DNA of 14,997 bases from Clostridiales bacterium UBA2432 (GCA_002342805.1 DDQW01000014.1:1-14997); one strand, 5' to 3'; positions 1-7,219 are shown, counted from the stretch's first letter. A program made the numbers and translations. Notes: generated by a model not told the origin, from the sequence alone.

Positions 1-1924
1 TAATTGGAATGGACCGAAAGAGAATATCCCCCTCTTTTTCCGCTTCCCAGGAAGGAATAAAAAATGTTGCTTCTAAACTGTTAAAGTTTCCCCATGTATT
101 CTTGGGAAAATAGATTCCATCATAGCCGGTTCCTACATAGACATCAAAGGGAAAAGCTACTTGCTTGACGTCAAAATACTGGCTATAATCTCGCTCACCA
201 TATCCTCGATTGTTCCTATGCTGACCGCTCCTTGGATACTCGATACGAAAGGTTTCACCAATGACAAGTTGTTGCCGTGCTTCATCATAGGTAAATTGTT
301 GAGTTTCCTTGCTCACCTCATTCAAAAGCGGGTAGCAAACCACCGGTGTATGGACGGTGACATCATTGATTGATTGCATAGCTTCAATATGTTGATTACG
401 GTTTTCCGTGTCAATGACTGTTCTATAGATGATGTCTCCTTGGGAAGCTTTTACCCCATTCGTCAGGGTTGTCGGTATAGTCAGCTGCCCTTGATATAAA
501 TCATTGGCACTGTTAAGTGGTGACTCTGGAATGGATTCTGGCGTCGGGGCCGTAGCTTCATAAATGCCATCATCCATTAGAACCTGGCCGTTAAAAACAA
601 GTCCGTCATTACTGACTTGAATCTGACCCACGGCCTCCTCTGCTACCGGTCGAAAATTCTCACTCGGAACCGAGGGAAAGGATCGATTGAGTACACTTCC
701 TAAGGTTTTCTGTGGCAATGTCATCGTCACTGGTCCTGAAATCGGGTCTGTCATATGGTTTGCTAAATTATCATCTCTATTTAACTCAACATGGGGAATA
801 TTCACAGAACTAGACAGTGTCTGCATGCCATTGGGTAAGGCGCCATTTTCTATCACTGCTTGACTTAAGGAAAATACACCTAACCTTTGAACAAGATAAA
901 AATCATACGGTCGTACAATCTGATATGTCTTACTTACCGGTACTGTTTTCGATACTTCTTTTACTTCTCCGGTCACTTCATCTTTAACACCTTTAATCAG
1001 TTTATAGGACCGAGTCACTGTCACCTGATAGGTTTTACTCCCTGTGATATGCTGGTAATCAAGCTCATATAGATACTCTTTGGCTTGTACTTGAATATAG
1101 AGAGCATCCGAAGTCGGCACAGCCACAGTCGCATCAAAAGCTTCATTTCCACGAGGGTCTGCCTGAATCACAGCGACTGCATGGCTATCTAATTGCGCCA
1201 AGGGAAGATTGGTAATATCTTCCGTCGGTTCTTCTTCAATAAGTTCCTCTTCCACCTCATTCATGGAGCGTAGATTTACAGTAATGTACCAATTCTCATT
1301 GACTCCGTCATGATTCGAATCCCATTTATGCATGTATTTGATGACGCCTTTACCGGTTGATGAGACTGGGACAATAACAATGGCATTAGCAAGCCAACGA
1401 CTTGGATCTTCATTTTCATCAAAACGTGCACCATACTCACTTTCAAGGAAGTAGAATATTTCGGTTTCGTAGAATTCTTTATCTTCTGTCGAAGTGATAT
1501 ATTGCGTGATTTTTGTTTTCTTATCCGTATTTTTTTGCCAATCATATGTATTAATCATTGCTGAACCAGCGTGGTCTTCGGGGTATTTAGGATTATTGAC
1601 TAAATACCCATCTGGATTTTTCCCAATATAGCGGTATTCATCTGCACTATTATTATAATCATTAGCCGAACCATCAGGTTCTTTTAAAGTTGTTAAATTG
1701 TAAGGAAATGTTCCAGGTATATCAACCACTAAGACATTATATTCATTCCAGATGTCAACATTGAATGCTTCAATCGGAGCTTTCCAATCAGTTTTTTGAA
1801 TCATGATTTCATCATATGCTGTCTGCATAGATGGTGGAATTTCTACCGCGTTTACTTCTATTGATGATACTCCATTTGTCAACAATGAAATAATCAACAA
1901 TAATATGATAATATTTTTTTTCAT
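1..1924 (-). CDS. Large secreted protein of unknown function (partial, runs off left edge)
   Basis: Reading leftward from ATG at 1924, the frame stays open for 641 codons to the window edge; I checked it codon by codon and found no stop, so the C-terminus is missing. Residues 1 to about 26 form a signal peptide (MKKN, then a run of I/L, then SSIEVNA). The first part (about 27-218) includes a calcium-loop-like segment DSNHDGVNEN near residue 205. An acidic linker (EVEEELIEEEPTED, about 223-236) leads to a second, beta-rich part that includes VAVPTSDALYIQV. The ribosome site GGAGG overlaps the TAG stop of the SLH gene upstream, so the two are very likely co-transcribed and translationally coupled. 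From memory only, the layout resembles large extracellular Firmicutes proteins carrying DUF5704; I could not test this. It probably acts outside the membrane, perhaps with the SLH partner. Confidence 0.85.
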   Translation of the reverse strand, partial: MKKNIIILLLIISLLTNGVSSIEVNAVEIPPSMQTAYDEIMIQKTDWKAPIEAFNVDIWNEYNVLVVDIPGTFPYNLTTLKEPDGSANDYNNSADEYRYIGKNPDGYLVNNPKYPEDHAGSAMINTYDWQKNTDKKTKITQYITSTEDKEFYETEIFYFLESEYGARFDENEDPSRWLANAIVIVPVSSTGKGVIKYMHKWDSNHDGVNENWYITVNLRSMNEVEEELIEEEPTEDITNLPLAQLDSHAVAVIQADPRGNEAFDATVAVPTSDALYIQVQAKEYLYELDYQHITGSKTYQVTVTRSYKLIKGVKDEVTGEVKEVSKTVPVSKTYQIVRPYDFYLVQRLGVFSLSQAVIENGALPNGMQTLSSSVNIPHVELNRDDNLANHMTDPISGPVTMTLPQKTLGSVLNRSFPSVPSENFRPVAEEAVGQIQVSNDGLVFNGQVLMDDGIYEATAPTPESIPESPLNSANDLYQGQLTIPTTLTNGVKASQGDIIYRTVIDTENRNQHIEAMQSINDVTVHTPVVCYPLLNEVSKETQQFTYDEARQQLVIGETFRIEYPRSGQHRNNRGYGERDYSQYFDVKQVAFPFDVYVGTGYDGIYFPKNTWGNFNSLEATFFIPSWEAEKEGDILFRSIPI

Positions 1925-1933
1925 TTTGGCCTC

Positions 1934-3106
1934 CTATCGATAAATAACGACATCAGTATAAGGCATAATTTGGGTTATATCTTCTTCATATTTATTAATG
2001 AAGTTCGTATCTCGATACCAAATATTAAAATTTACTGCAATAGCTTGCTCATATTTTGTTCCTTCAAATGTAATCACCTCATGTATTCGTACTAAATATT
2101 TGTTATCCTTTAAGTAGAAGAAAGCTTGATTATGCTTAAGATATGTATATTTATCTGTTTTCCTTTCAACATAATCCATCACAATATCCACCTGATCTTG
2201 TGGCATTCGACGTTGAAGCAAACGTTCAAAATCTTCTAAATGTCCTGATAATGGGCCATTTTCATTATATTCAAATGCACCCATTACTTCATCCGCACTT
2301 AATAGATTTCCTACTATATCCAAGTCAAATTCTTTTTTACTCGGACTATAATCCATATCACTCGTCATCAAATCCCAATCCGCTTTTGCATTTTGATAAT
2401 CGCTGGCAGTCAGTGGATCAACCCAATTGGGTCCGCCGAGAAGTTTTGATTCGATGCCGGAGTGTTGTTTTTCGTAGAGTGCATCAAAGTCAAATTCGAT
2501 GCGTTCTTTAGGATCAATAAGTCGAACGAGTACAGCACTGGCTTCGGCACGGCTTAATACACCTTGGGGTCTAAATGTATCATCTGTATAACCGGTGATA
2601 ATTCCAAGCTTATAGGTTTGCATAATGTAGTTTTTATATTTATAGGTAAAATCGTCAGAATCGCTAACGACTTGAAGAACTTGTTCTAAATCGTTTAAGG
2701 CTTGTTGGCCTTCAAGATGTTCAACCGCTCGCATAATAATCATAGACATTTCTTCTCGAGTAATTTGGTCTGTATAATCTGTAAAGTCACTTGTGTCAAG
2801 AAAACCTAATTCAATTGCTGTATCAATGTAATTTTGCGCCCAATAACCGTCTGCATTCCCGGGTTCTTGGCCTGCTGCCCGAACCACCATGGTAATGAAC
2901 TGGTCTCGTGTAAGCTTGTTCTGCGGGCGAAAGCTACCATCCGGATAACCAACAATAATAGCACGGTCATCCTCAATGAGTCGATTTACCGAATTGTAAA
3001 ACCAATCTGTTGTTTTAATATCTGTCGCCGCATAAAGGGGTGTAAAAAAAGATAACATAAAAAGACATGTCAAGACATAGATCAGTGAACGTTTTAAATT
3101 TTTCAT
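1934..3106 (-). CDS. SLH-domain cell-surface protein with uncharacterised C-terminal domain
   Basis: A 390-residue exported protein. Residues 1 to about 26 are a signal peptide (KNLKR, hydrophobic core, cleavage near LYA/ATD). Three S-layer homology repeats follow at about 28-78, 85-128 and 146-197, seen from IVGYPDGSFRP-LTRD, DYTDQITREE and ITGYTDDTFRP-LSRAE. SLH triplets are known to bind pyruvylated secondary cell-wall polymer and so fix the protein to the wall. The remaining ~190 residues (from FDFDALYEKQ) match no family I recognise; they look like a mixed alpha/beta globular domain. Start ATG at 3106 is preceded by GAGGAGAG. The gene sits directly before the large secreted protein, with only 9 bases between them, so the two probably function together at the surface. 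Confidence 0.88.
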   Translation of the reverse strand: MKNLKRSLIYVLTCLFMLSFFTPLYAATDIKTTDWFYNSVNRLIEDDRAIIVGYPDGSFRPQNKLTRDQFITMVVRAAGQEPGNADGYWAQNYIDTAIELGFLDTSDFTDYTDQITREEMSMIIMRAVEHLEGQQALNDLEQVLQVVSDSDDFTYKYKNYIMQTYKLGIITGYTDDTFRPQGVLSRAEASAVLVRLIDPKERIEFDFDALYEKQHSGIESKLLGGPNWVDPLTASDYQNAKADWDLMTSDMDYSPSKKEFDLDIVGNLLSADEVMGAFEYNENGPLSGHLEDFERLLQRRMPQDQVDIVMDYVERKTDKYTYLKHNQAFFYLKDNKYLVRIHEVITFEGTKYEQAIAVNFNIWYRDTNFINKYEEDITQIMPYTDVVIYR

Positions 3107-3155
3107 AACTCTCTCCTCGATTTACATATTTTTTTGAAATGAATCATACTATAAT

Positions 3156-3184
3156 AGAATATCGAAGATACCAAGGTCTTGCAA
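3156..3184 (-). promoter_or_regulatory. Candidate promoter of the SLH / secreted-protein operon
   Basis: On the minus strand, TTGCAA (3179-3184) and TATTCT (3156-3161) are separated by 17 bases, giving a leader of about 40 bases before the SLH ATG. Another pairing using TATAGT (3148-3153) is possible. Two copies of AAGACCTT (minus strand), 19 bases apart, lie in and just upstream of the -35 region. Confidence 0.45.
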
Positions 3185-3199
3185 TAGGAATAAGGTCTT
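3173..3199. repeat. Direct repeat AAGGTCTT x2 at the SLH promoter
   Basis: AAGGTCTT occurs at 3173-3180 and 3192-3199 (plus strand), a 19-base offset or nearly two helical turns. The downstream copy overlaps the proposed -35 box. This could be a pair of activator half-sites or chance; there is no adjacent regulator gene to link it to. Confidence 0.4.
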
Positions 3200-3214
3200 A
3201 AAAACATGCACAAA

Positions 3215-3242
3215 AAAATCGATATCTCTCGATACCGATTTT
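3215..3242 (-). terminator. Intrinsic terminator after mtnN and the small gene
   Basis: A hairpin of about 12 base pairs with one mismatch: left arm 3215-3226, loop TCTC (3227-3230), right arm 3231-3242. On the minus strand the stem runs into seven T residues (complement of 3212-3218). It lies 35 bases past the stop of the small gene and before the SLH promoter, so it should separate the two operons. The opposite side is also AT-rich, so weak bidirectional action is possible. Confidence 0.8.
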
Positions 3243-3277
3243 ATTATTATCCTAATTTCATTCAACTGTATGTTTCT

Positions 3278-3460
3278 TCACACTTTATTAACGGTTCCTG
3301 ACACCTTTTTAATATGAGGTTCGGCCATGGTATAGACGGAATATAAAGACGCGAGTAAATTCAATAGTTTCAGGATATTTTTTCCTGCCTTACGTACTTT
3401 TTTTACACGTGAGGTCATTTTTTTGCCCCGTTTTATGTTTCGATAGATAAAACGAATCAT
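3278..3460 (-). CDS. Small basic amphipathic protein of unknown function
   Basis: A 60-codon frame whose ATG directly abuts the stop codon of mtnN, with no gap. AAGGTG inside the mtnN end provides a plausible ribosome site. An alternative start at residue 15 (MTSRVKK) has a GGGG run upstream and would give 46 residues. The first third is very basic (R and K in many positions), then ILKLLNLLASLYSVYTM is a short hydrophobic stretch, and the tail is basic again. This could be a membrane-associating peptide or a small cytosolic protein; I recognise no family. Support for it being real is its close packing after mtnN and the terminator located 35 bases after its stop; conservation could not be checked. 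Confidence 0.6.
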   Translation of the reverse strand: MIRFIYRNIKRGKKMTSRVKKVRKAGKNILKLLNLLASLYSVYTMAEPHIKKVSGTVNKV

Positions 3461-4159
3461 TTATAACACCTTCATCATACCTTCAATCATTTTACATGAA
3501 TTAGCTGCTGCTTCATTGACGAACTCATTAAAATTAATATCTGCACTTGAATCTGCTTTGTCTGATATTGCACGAATAATCACACAAGGCACTTTATTTA
3601 ACTCACATACGTGGGCGATGGCTGCCCCTTCCATCTCCGTACAATAAGCCCCGAATTTATCGCGCAAATATTCTTTTTTATCATCACTAGCGATAAATTG
3701 ATCTCCACTGACGATACGTTCTATATGAATTGTCACGTTTGAATCTAATGCTTCTCCCGCATCATAGGCTAACTTAATCAAGTGGGAATCTGATGAAAAG
3801 ACACTATTATCCATACGCGGAATTTGACCAACCTCATAACCAAAATTGCGGGCATCAAAATCATGTTCAATCGCATCTTTCGAAATAACGATATCACCAA
3901 TTTCTAATTTATTATGTAAGGCACCTGCCACACCTGTGTTAATAATGGCATCTACATAAAATACATCGATTAATATTTGTGTGCATACGGCTGCATTTAC
4001 TTTCCCAATTCCGCCTCGAACAACCACTGTTTTTTTACCATTTAAGAAACCAATAACAAAATCAAGGGATGCTATTGAGCGAACTTCTTGAACATCCATT
4101 TTATTTTTGAGTGCTAATATCTCTTCTTCCATCGCACCAATTATACCAATAAATTCCAT
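3461..4159 (-). CDS. mtnN: 5'-methylthioadenosine / S-adenosylhomocysteine nucleosidase
   Basis: A 232-residue cytosolic enzyme, the usual length for the family. It hydrolyses methylthioadenosine, S-adenosylhomocysteine and 5'-deoxyadenosine to adenine and the thioribose or ribose product, relieving product inhibition of methylation, polyamine and radical-SAM reactions. Family motifs in order: IGAMEEE at the N-terminus (catalytic glutamate at residue 13 by comparison with E. coli Glu12), RGGIGKVNAA, NTGVAGAL, SGDQF, TEMEGAAIAHV (substrate-binding Met-Glu), and ISDKAD, whose Asp is the general acid. The start has a strong AGGAGG site. It is the first gene of a two-gene unit with the small protein downstream, and has its own promoter. 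Confidence 0.96.
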   Translation of the reverse strand: MEFIGIIGAMEEEILALKNKMDVQEVRSIASLDFVIGFLNGKKTVVVRGGIGKVNAAVCTQILIDVFYVDAIINTGVAGALHNKLEIGDIVISKDAIEHDFDARNFGYEVGQIPRMDNSVFSSDSHLIKLAYDAGEALDSNVTIHIERIVSGDQFIASDDKKEYLRDKFGAYCTEMEGAAIAHVCELNKVPCVIIRAISDKADSSADINFNEFVNEAAANSCKMIEGMMKVL

Positions 4160-4173
4160 AACAACCTCCTAAG

Positions 4174-4195
4174 GGTTCATTCACAATGGTTCATT
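4174..4195. repeat. Direct repeat GGTTCATT x2 in the mtnN leader
   Basis: GGTTCATT at 4174-4181 and 4188-4195 (AATGAACC twice in the transcribed strand), separated by 6 bases, in the short 5' leader just upstream of the ribosome site. No known regulatory element is recognised; the leader is too short for a SAM riboswitch. Confidence 0.35.
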
Positions 4196-4204
4196 TTCTC
4201 TTTT

Positions 4205-4233
4205 ATTATCTCATTAAACTGGCAAAAAGACAA
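4205..4233 (-). promoter_or_regulatory. Candidate promoter of mtnN
   Basis: Minus-strand TTGTCT (4228-4233), a 17-base spacer and GATAAT (4205-4210). This gives a leader of roughly 40 bases to the mtnN ATG. It lies between the end of the ABC permease gene and mtnN, where I see no clear terminator. Confidence 0.55.
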
Positions 4234-4272
4234 ATACTATTTCACGATTAATTCTATAATTTAACACCATCA

Positions 4273-5862
4273 TCAAAGGGAGGCATCGGCAACCACCTTA
4301 TATAAAAATCCGCTAGCACTTAGAATCACAAGACTTGCAACCACTGCGATAACAAGAAGGCTGAGCCCATCTACAAATAAAATTAATACAATAGGCAATA
4401 GTCCTAGCAATCCCGATCCGATGAGCCCTGCCAGTGCATTAGCACTTTGTTTGATAATCGCCGTTTCTGATACCCAATCATAGTAGCCTAACTTTATATC
4501 AATAAACATCCCCCACACCGGGATAAACAAACAATACATTAGAGGAAGGCCAATAATTATGAGGGCACTTGAAAAACTGCTTGCAAATCGTATGGACAGA
4601 AGAATCGAGCAAATTAAAGCTGTCGGTATAAGCAATGTTAAATTGACAAGCATCTTACTGTGAAAAATTGTTTTTGGACTGGTGGGTAATGATTGCAGTA
4701 TCCAGATGTTTTTTCCCTCTAAAGAAAGGGAGACACAGGCAGTACAGCTCATTCCTAATAGACCACAAATGATAAATGGTAACATACTTTCAATTAACCC
4801 CTCGGCGCCTTCGATAGGAATCATTTCCATAATCATCTCTGTCGGTAAAAATAAAGCTGCAATACTAAGTACCCATGCCATGAGAAGACCCATTCCTACA
4901 TTAAGGACATAAACCGAACTCGAAAAAAAACGTTTTAATTCTTTTTTATAGAGGGCTTTCATGGGTGTTCCTTCTTCTAATACATCTAATTGATAGTTTG
5001 AACGCGTACTATGGGTGAATAATGCTGTATTAATGGCTTTATATTTTTTTGAAAGCAAGGCAAGAAATAAGAGATACCAAGCCATTGAAAGACCAACGAA
5101 TATTCCCAGTGATATAATATTATTCTCTATGACTGCCTCTGTAAAAAGTGACGCTAATGGATAGAGATCATTGATCATATCACCAATCATGCCCCCCATA
5201 TTTGTCATATCCTCTGTTGTAAAGGAGGATTGATCGACTTTTCCCACGAAAAAGGATAAGGATAAAAAAGCCATCAAAAATAGAAGGGAAAAAATGGTTA
5301 CCAAGGCATTGGTATGACGAAATTTCGACGCCACCCATACAATCAATGCTCCAATGATTGCTGCAATTGTTGTTGGAAACAGCGGTGCAATGAGCATGCC
5401 CACAAGCCAAATGGGATAAAATAAGGCAGATACGGTATTATGCTGTACATAAGCAATGCCCATGGGTAACATAACAAGTAGAACCACACCTACGTTTAAG
5501 GCATACATTACAAGAAAGCGGCTAGCGATAATGGTCCGTGTTTTTACCGGAAGGGACATGACCATCTCATAATCCTTAAGGGCAAACAAGGTTCCATTTG
5601 ACTTTAAGACTGTGAAAAATAAAAGAAGAAAACTAGATACCACCAAGCCGTAAGCCGGTAAAACCTCACTAAGGCCAATCACTGAAAAACTGTCTCCAAT
5701 CATATATGCGTATCCCATTAAAGAGGCCGATAAAATGACTATAACGACCAACATTAAATAGAATCTGCCTTTATTCCTAGAATAACCCTTGCTTTTTAAG
5801 GCATTGAATTTTAACTGATTAATGAGTAAAGCCTTACATAATAATAAAGTATTATTTTTCAT
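4273..5862 (-). CDS. ABC transporter permease, large polytopic (ABC-2 exporter type)
   Basis: The best start is ATG at 5862 (MKNNTLLLCK), preceded by GGAGG six bases away. A longer frame opens at 5925 but would overlap the ATPase gene by 74 bases and has no comparable ribosome site. The 529-residue product has about a dozen hydrophobic segments, starting with FYLMLVVIVILSASLMG and ending with two near the C-terminus, with a cytoplasmic-looking segment in the middle (YQLDVLEEGTPMKALYKKEL). Size and pattern fit the large permeases of ABC-2-type export systems that pair with one ATPase. The gene overlaps the ATPase by 11 bases, so they are translationally coupled. The substrate is unknown; with an ArsR-like regulator in the operon, export of a toxic compound or peptide is a reasonable guess, no more. 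Confidence 0.88.
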   Translation of the reverse strand: MKNNTLLLCKALLINQLKFNALKSKGYSRNKGRFYLMLVVIVILSASLMGYAYMIGDSFSVIGLSEVLPAYGLVVSSFLLLFFTVLKSNGTLFALKDYEMVMSLPVKTRTIIASRFLVMYALNVGVVLLVMLPMGIAYVQHNTVSALFYPIWLVGMLIAPLFPTTIAAIIGALIVWVASKFRHTNALVTIFSLLFLMAFLSLSFFVGKVDQSSFTTEDMTNMGGMIGDMINDLYPLASLFTEAVIENNIISLGIFVGLSMAWYLLFLALLSKKYKAINTALFTHSTRSNYQLDVLEEGTPMKALYKKELKRFFSSSVYVLNVGMGLLMAWVLSIAALFLPTEMIMEMIPIEGAEGLIESMLPFIICGLLGMSCTACVSLSLEGKNIWILQSLPTSPKTIFHSKMLVNLTLLIPTALICSILLSIRFASSFSSALIIIGLPLMYCLFIPVWGMFIDIKLGYYDWVSETAIIKQSANALAGLIGSGLLGLLPIVLILFVDGLSLLVIAVVASLVILSASGFLYKVVADASL

Positions 5863-6565
5863 CGGCAACCTCCATAAACAGTTCCTCCAAGGATCCGTCT
5901 TTAATAAGCTCTTGTGTCTCTCCATAGGCCATTAAATTTCCGGATTTAATCATGGCGATTTTATTACATAGTTTTTCCGCCACTTCCAATACATGGGTAG
6001 AAAAAAACACTGCACTTCCTTCAGCACATAGCTCACGCATGGCATTTTTCAAGGTTATTGCCGCTTTAGGATCGAGTCCAACAAAAGGTTCATCTAAAAT
6101 AAGAAGTTTGGGGGTGTGAACAAGGGCCGCAATAATAGCTACCTTTTGCTTCATTCCATGAGAATAGGAGGAGATGACATCGCCTAGAGCCGGTGTGATT
6201 TCAAATGCCTCACCATATTTTTGAATACGGTCTGTTCGTTCCTTGGCAGGCACACCAAAAATATCTGCAATAAAGTTTAGGTATTGAATCCCTGTCAGAT
6301 GCTCATATAAATCCGGATTATCCGGAATATAGGCCATCATTTTTTTACAAGCAAGGGGCTGGGTCTTTATGGATATATTGTTGATTGTTATTTCGCCCTC
6401 TTCAAAATCAAGAATCCCTACCACCGATTTGATTGTCGTACTTTTTCCGGCACCATTATGACCAATGAACCCCAAGATGTCTCCCGCTTCAACGGTCAAG
6501 GACAGGTTATTTACTGCTTTTTTTCCCCCCTTATATGTTTTAGAAAAGTTCTTTATTTGTAGCAT
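5852..6565 (-). CDS. ABC transporter ATP-binding protein
   Basis: A 237-residue ATPase. It has Walker A GHNGAGKST (35-43), signature SYSHGMKQK (about 133-141), Walker B LLILDEP (154-160) and switch histidine in STHVLE (His191). The Q-loop position reads IPDNPDLYEHLTG, with no glutamine; this, and the SHGMKQ signature, are usual in the exporter ATPases paired with large ABC-2 permeases. It is expected to work as a dimer on the cytoplasmic face of the permease encoded next. The start ATG has AGGAGG, which overlaps the TAG stop of the regulator gene (12-base gap). It is the middle gene of the regulator-ATPase-permease operon. Confidence 0.94.
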   Translation of the reverse strand: MLQIKNFSKTYKGGKKAVNNLSLTVEAGDILGFIGHNGAGKSTTIKSVVGILDFEEGEITINNISIKTQPLACKKMMAYIPDNPDLYEHLTGIQYLNFIADIFGVPAKERTDRIQKYGEAFEITPALGDVISSYSHGMKQKVAIIAALVHTPKLLILDEPFVGLDPKAAITLKNAMRELCAEGSAVFFSTHVLEVAEKLCNKIAMIKSGNLMAYGETQELIKDGSLEELFMEVADEK

Positions 6566-6577
6566 ACTATCTTCCTC

Positions 6578-7111
6578 CTATTCTTGGTCACAAGGTGATG
6601 AAATAAAGGTAATCTTCCTTGCTTTTCTTTTTCCATCAGGCTTGTTGCTTATGGCTTCATTGATCAATGCTCCAATTTTTTCAGTAAAAGCAATCATTTC
6701 TTCATCTGAAAGCATTAGGGTCGACATACCCATGAAATATAAATCTCTGGCAAAATCAACCTTTTCATTTTTTAAATAACGATGAAAATCTCCCATAATA
6801 TCTAATAGACCTACATCAAGTATTTGCCCCAGTTCTTCCGGAGAATCTCCTTCGCCGATGGGATTTTTCTTTAATGCATAAACCTTTTCAACGGTTCCTC
6901 GAATTCTATTTTCTTTGACTGCGTGCACAAATCCTGCTTTTTCAAGCGTTTTAATCTGACGATAGAGTGTCGCTTGGGCAATATCCGACAATTCTTCTGC
7001 AAGTTGTGAGGTTGTCGCTTCTCCTAAAACCATACATGTCTGAAGAATTCTAAGTCGTGTCGGATTCATCAGTAGTTTATAGGTGTCTGAAACATTTCCG
7101 CTTTTTTTCAT
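6578..7111 (-). CDS. ArsR-like winged-helix transcriptional regulator of the ABC operon
   Basis: I place the start at ATG 7111 (MKKSGNVSDTYK) behind AAAGG, giving 177 residues. A longer frame opens at 7219, but that start would lie upstream of the predicted transcription start. Residues about 8-80 form a winged helix: KLLMNPTRLRILQ (first helix, typical of ArsR-like proteins), TTSQLAEELSDIAQATLYRQ (helix-turn-helix), IKTLEKAGFVHAV and a wing ending in VEKVYALKK. The helical C-terminal half probably serves dimerisation or ligand sensing; I see no metal-binding Cys cluster, so metal sensing is not indicated. Being first in the operon, with a matched palindrome over the promoter, it most likely represses its own operon. 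Confidence 0.88.
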   Translation of the reverse strand: MKKSGNVSDTYKLLMNPTRLRILQTCMVLGEATTSQLAEELSDIAQATLYRQIKTLEKAGFVHAVKENRIRGTVEKVYALKKNPIGEGDSPEELGQILDVGLLDIMGDFHRYLKNEKVDFARDLYFMGMSTLMLSDEEMIAFTEKIGALINEAISNKPDGKRKARKITFISSPCDQE

Positions 7112-7148
7112 CTCATTTTCCTTTCCATTTCTCTCTCTATGTTTCCAT

Positions 7149-7211
7149 AAAAAAATAGTATCAATAACGATAACATTATCACTTATGATAATATTACCAC
7201 TATTGATACTA
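7149..7211 (-). terminator. Possible terminator of the sulfatase gene, formed by the operator palindrome
   Basis: Read from the upstream sulfatase gene (stop at 7228), the transcript would contain both arms of the palindrome (11-pair outer stem, 7-pair inner stem) followed at once by seven U (complement of 7149-7155), the layout of an intrinsic terminator beginning 17 bases after the stop. Transcripts starting at the internal promoter near 7184 would carry only one arm and so escape. The stem is AT-rich, so efficiency is uncertain. Confidence 0.5.
7156..7211. promoter_or_regulatory. Two-tier palindromic operator for the winged-helix regulator
   Basis: A 56-base imperfect dyad in which 22 of 28 opposed positions match. 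The outer arms TAGTATCAATA (7156-7166) and TATTGATACTA (7201-7211) are perfect. The inner palindrome ATTATCACTTATGATAAT (7175-7192) has 7-base arms around 4 bases. The shared core TATCA/TGATA occurs four times at exact 18-base offsets (7159, 7177, then 7186, 7204) about one axis at 7183.5, which is also the predicted transcription start. One outer half-site lies in the promoter spacer and the inner site covers the start region, an arrangement suited to repression by one or two regulator dimers. Confidence 0.75.
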
Positions 7212-7219
7212 CTTGTCAA
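7191..7219 (-). promoter_or_regulatory. Promoter of the regulator-ABC operon
   Basis: Minus strand: perfect -35 TTGACA (7214-7219), 17-base spacer, -10 TAATAT (7191-7196). The predicted start is near 7184, giving a leader of about 73 bases to the regulator ATG. It is the best sigma-A-type match among the promoters noted here and it is embedded in the palindromic operator. Confidence 0.8.

Noticed and set aside
161..1545. Short frames at 161-373 and 887-1072 (plus) and 1276-1545 (minus)
   Set aside because: They lie inside the long open frame of the secreted protein, have no ribosome sites and encode low-complexity, unprotein-like sequence.
4160..4272. SAM or related riboswitch upstream of mtnN, or a terminator after the permease gene
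   Set aside because: The leader from the proposed promoter is about 40 bases, too short for a riboswitch, and I found no GC-containing hairpin with a T run.
5863..5925. Longer permease start at 5925
   Set aside because: It would overlap the ATPase gene by 74 bases, lacks a good ribosome site, and the added residues (polar, Arg/Trp-rich) are simply the shifted-frame reading of the ATPase end.
5852..6565. ABC ATPase as defective because it lacks a Q-loop glutamine and canonical LSGGQ
   Set aside because: Replacement by a proline/acidic segment and a S-x-G-M-K-Q signature is usual in exporter ATPases of this type, and Walker A, Walker B and the switch His are intact.
7112..7219. Longer regulator start at 7219
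   Set aside because: It lies in the -35 box itself, upstream of the predicted transcription start, so it could not be translated from the operon's own mRNA.
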